In this document: positions 61,601 through 64,000 of the stretch, piece by piece | Layout of the letters: the number at the start of each line of letters is the position of its first letter | Numbering within the stretch: position 1 is the stretch's first letter | Assembly (NCBI RefSeq): GCF_051401765.1 | Contig: NW_027480422.1 | Coordinates: 19,424,001-19,488,000, forward strand | Direction: 5' to 3' | DNA length: 64,000 bases | From: Calliopsis andreniformis | Lineage: Eukaryota > Arthropoda > Insecta > Hymenoptera > Andrenidae | The notes under the pieces: model-generated | What the model was told of the DNA's origin: nothing | What the model saw: the letters and a program-made list of their open reading frames with translations, nothing else | The model's database searches: none | Position numbers and translations under genes: made by a program

Positions 61601-63924
61601 GAGTGGTGCCTATGTTGCCCGAATCGTAGAGATGACCATTACTTTCACACTGGTTGCAATTATTCATGCTATACGATGGAAAGACTGTTGTATTTATATT
61701 GCATTTTATGCTTCTGGCGTTGACTTCTAAGGCCGTAGATATTCGATGAGGTGGAGCAACGCCCTAGAGTGAAGCCTAGGTTGTCCGGAACGTAGAAATG
61801 ACCATTACTTTCACACTGATTGCAATTATTCCTGTTATACGATGGAAAAACTGTTGTATTTCTATTGTGTTTTATGCTTCTGGCGTTAACTTCTAAGTCC
61901 CTAGCTACTCGATCTGGTGGAGCAACGCCCTACAGCGAAACCTAGGTTGCCCGGAACGTAGAAATGACCTTTACTTTCACACTGTTTGCAAATATACATT
62001 ATATACGATGGAAAAGCTGTTGTATTTATATTGTATTTTATGCTTCTGGCGTTGACTTCTTAGGCCCTAACTATTCGATCTGGTGGAACAATGACCTAGA
62101 GCGAAGCCTAGGTTACCCGGAACTTCGAAATGACCATAACTTTCACACTGGTTGCAATTATTCGTTTTATACAATGGAAAAACTGTTCTATTTATTTTGT
62201 ATTTTATGCTTCGGGAGCTGAATTCTAGGTCCCTAGCTATTCGATCTGGTGGAGCAACGGCCTAGAGTGAAGCCTAGGTTACCGGGAACATAGAAATGAC
62301 CAGTACTTTCACACTGGATGCAGTTATTCCTGTTATACGATGGAAAAACTGTTGCATTTTAATTGTATTTTATGCCTCTGGCGTTGACTTCTAAGTCCCT
62401 AGGTATTCGATCTGGTGGAGCAAGGCCCTGGAGCGAAGCCTAGGTAGCCCGGAACGTAGAAATGACCATTACCTTCACACTTCTTGCTATTATACATTTC
62501 ATACGATGGAAAAACTGTTGTACTTATGTTGTATTTTGTTCTTCTGGCGTTGAATTCTAAGTCCCTAGCTATTCGATCTGGTGGAGCAATGCCCTAGTGT
62601 GAAGCCTAGGTTGCCCGGAACGTAGAAATGACCATACCTTTCACACTGGTTGCAATTATTCCTGTTATACAAGGGAATAACTGTTGTATTTATATTGCAG
62701 TTTATGCTTCTGGCGTTGACTTCTTAGGCCCTAACTATCCGATCTGGTGGAGCAACGCCCTACAGTGAAGCCTAGGTTGCCTGTAACGTAGAAATGACCA
62801 TACATTTCACACTGATTACAATTATTCGTATTATACGATGGAAAATTTGTTGTATTTATATTGTATTTTAACCTTCTGGCGTTGACTTCTAAGGCCGCAG
62901 CTATCCGATCTGGTGGAGCAACGCCCTAGAGTGAAGCCTAGGTTGCACGGAACGTAGATATGACCATACCTTTCACACTGGTTGCAATTATTCCTGTTAT
63001 ACCAGGGAAAAACTGTTGTATTTATATTGTATTTTATGCTTCTCGCGTCGACTTCCTGGGCCCTAACTATTGTATCTGGAGGAGCAACGCCCTAGAGTGA
63101 AGCCTAGGTTGCCCGGAACGTAGAAATGACCATAACCTTCACACTTCTTGCTATTATACATTTCATACGATGGAAAAACTGTTGTACTTATGTTGTATTT
63201 TGTTCTTCTGGCGTTGAATTCTAAGTCCCTAGCTATTCGATCTGGTGGAGCAATGCCCTAGTGTGAAGCCTAGGTTGCCCGGAACGTAGAAATGACCATA
63301 CCTTTCACACTGGTTGCAATTATTCCTGTTATACAAGGGAATAACTGTTGTATTTATATTGCAGTTTATGCTTCTGGCGTTGACTTCTTAGGCCCTAACT
63401 ATCCGATCTGGTGGAGCAACGCCCTACAGTGAAGCCTAGGTTGCCTGTAACGTAGAAATGACCATACATTTCACACTGATTACAATTATTCCTGTTATAC
63501 GGTGGAAAAACTGTTGTATTTCTATTGTGTTTTATGCTTCTGGCGTTGACTTCTAAGTACCTAGCTACTCGATCTGTTGGAGCAACGCCCTACAGCGAAA
63601 CCTAGGTTGCCCGGAACGTAGAAATGACCATACCTTTCACACTGGTTGCAATTATTCCTGGTATACAAGGGAACAACTGTTGTATTTATATTGCAGTTTA
63701 AGCTTCTGGCGTTGACTTCTTAGGCCCTAACTATCCGATCTGGTGGAACAATGCCCTAGAGTGAAGCCTAGGTTGCGCGGAACTTCGAAATGACCATAAC
63801 TTTCACACAGGTTGCAATTATTCGTTTTATACAATGTTAAAGCTGTTCTTTTAATTTTGTATTTTATGCCTCGGGCGTTGACTTCTAAGGCCCTAGCTAT
63901 TCGATTTGGTGGACCAACGCCCTA
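61601..63924 (+). repeat. Right-end HOR, copy 3, enlarged to 14 monomers (2,324 bp)
   Basis: 61,601-62,827 matches copy 2 at 1,660 bp. Then follow about two monomers not in copy 2 (62,828-63,143: GGAAAATTTGTTG, TATACCAGGG, TTCCTGGGCCC), a second occurrence of 62,480-62,827 (at 63,144-63,490, offset 664 bp = 4 x 166), and finally 63,491-63,924, which matches copy 2 at 2,324 bp. The unit thus grew by exactly four monomers. Confidence 0.87.
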
Positions 63925-64000
63925 GAGTGGTGCCTATGTTGCCCGAATCGTAGAGATGACCATTACTTTCACACTGGTTGCAATTATTCATGCTATACGA
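63925..64000 (+). repeat. Right-end HOR, copy 4, cut by the window end
   Basis: GAGTGGTGCCTATGTTGCCC, GAATCGTAGAGATG and CATGCTATACGA repeat the start of copies 1 to 3. The array clearly continues past the window. Confidence 0.85.

Larger units (their letters stand above)
1..64000 (+). repeat. Satellite DNA array, ~166-bp monomer, about 385 tandem copies
   Basis: The same ordered landmarks recur every 166 bp through the whole window and always on the same strand: GGCCCTAACTATTCGATC (consensus positions 1-18), CCTAGG (45-50), CCCGGAACGTAGAAATGACC (54-73), TTGCAATTATT (90-100), ATACGATGGAAAAACTG (107-123) and TTTATGCTTCTGGCGTTGAC (141-160). The first CTAA-GG junction lies at 11-16 and the last at 63,885-63,890, which fits 385 periods minus about 36 bp, lost mostly as scattered 1-bp deletions. 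Neighbouring monomers differ at many positions, whereas monomers several units apart can be identical, which is the mark of higher-order repeats. No unrelated sequence interrupts the array. Centromeric or pericentromeric heterochromatin is the likely setting; that is inference from size and organisation, not shown by the sequence. Confidence 0.97.

Noticed and set aside
37150..62830. Site-specific recombination at a fixed monomer position
   Set aside because: The block junctions I could place fall at many monomer phases (near 20-45, 68-92, 100-110 and 115-125). They lie in stretches shared by the joined monomers, which fits homology-based exchange better than one cutting site.
1..64000. Dozens of similar 60-94 codon open frames on both strands, some looking hydrophobic
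   Set aside because: They start and stop at fixed monomer positions, reappear wherever the same monomer types recur, and several open only with TTG. Because the unit is 166 bp, every frame is read in turn. There is no promoter, intron or codon-bias evidence, so they are shadows of the satellite.
1..64000. CRISPR-like or minisatellite array
   Set aside because: The period is 166 bp with variation spread over the whole unit. There is no short constant repeat alternating with unique spacers and no cas-type gene.
1..64000. tRNA- or SINE-derived origin of the monomer
   Set aside because: GGTGGAGCAACGCC and GGTTGCCCGG look vaguely like promoter-box sequence, but no A box and B box (GGTTCGANTCC) occur at the right spacing and no cloverleaf could be drawn.
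1..64000. Transposon insertion or inverted segment inside the array
   Set aside because: I followed the landmarks through the window and found the next monomer at about 166 bp each time and on the same strand. There was no terminal repeat, target-site duplication or long foreign stretch.

Overview
The whole 64 kb window is one uninterrupted satellite-DNA array. A unit of about 166 bp repeats head to tail, always in the same orientation, from the first base to the last, and both ends of the window cut through the array. Following one landmark (the CTAAGGCCC junction, CTAA at 11 and again at 63,885), the distance fits 385 monomers with a net loss of about 36 bp, so the mean unit is 165.9 bp. 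My hand-made consensus is about 42% GC. I see no protein gene, RNA gene, transposon insertion, CRISPR array or inversion. The short open frames on both strands are by-products of the repeat. This points to eukaryotic constitutive heterochromatin, most likely centromeric or pericentromeric. Species cannot be read from the sequence. Satellites near 166 bp are reported in unrelated lineages (for example oysters and some plants), so length alone identifies nothing.

The information lies in how monomer variants are ordered. Runs of different monomers are themselves duplicated, giving many short-lived higher-order repeats (HORs) of different sizes. Layout: 1-4,098, a 13/14-mer repeated about twice; 4,099-5,072, mixed monomers with a later copy at 7.55-8.09 kb; 5,073-7,394, a 7-mer (1,161 bp) duplicated in tandem with no difference seen; 7,395-9,329, mosaic and diverged monomers; 9,330-17,130, a 25-mer (4,148 bp), one full and one partial copy; 17,131-22,884, mixed monomers with recurring blocks at 6-, 9- and 21-monomer spacing; 22,885-30,836, a 12-mer (1,990 bp) nested in a 26-mer (about 4,312 bp); 30,837-37,149, diverged monomers with small 1- to 4-monomer duplications; 37,150-44,280, a 22-mer (3,651 bp) duplicated, the second copy lacking one monomer; 43,416-54,115, five copies of a 10-mer family (1,659 bp), one shortened to 8 monomers, interrupted by a 3.4 kb segment that holds a duplicated 7-mer; 54,116-58,281, mixed blocks including tandem dimers; 58,282-64,000, another 10-mer (1,659/1,660 bp), its third copy enlarged to 14 monomers and the fourth cut by the window end.

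No genes work together here. The picture is of an array evolving by repeated unequal exchange or segmental duplication, with junctions and shared indels that allow part of the order of events to be reconstructed. Coordinates of HOR blocks come from reading landmark variants by eye; edges are uncertain by roughly 30 bp because neighbouring monomers are alike.
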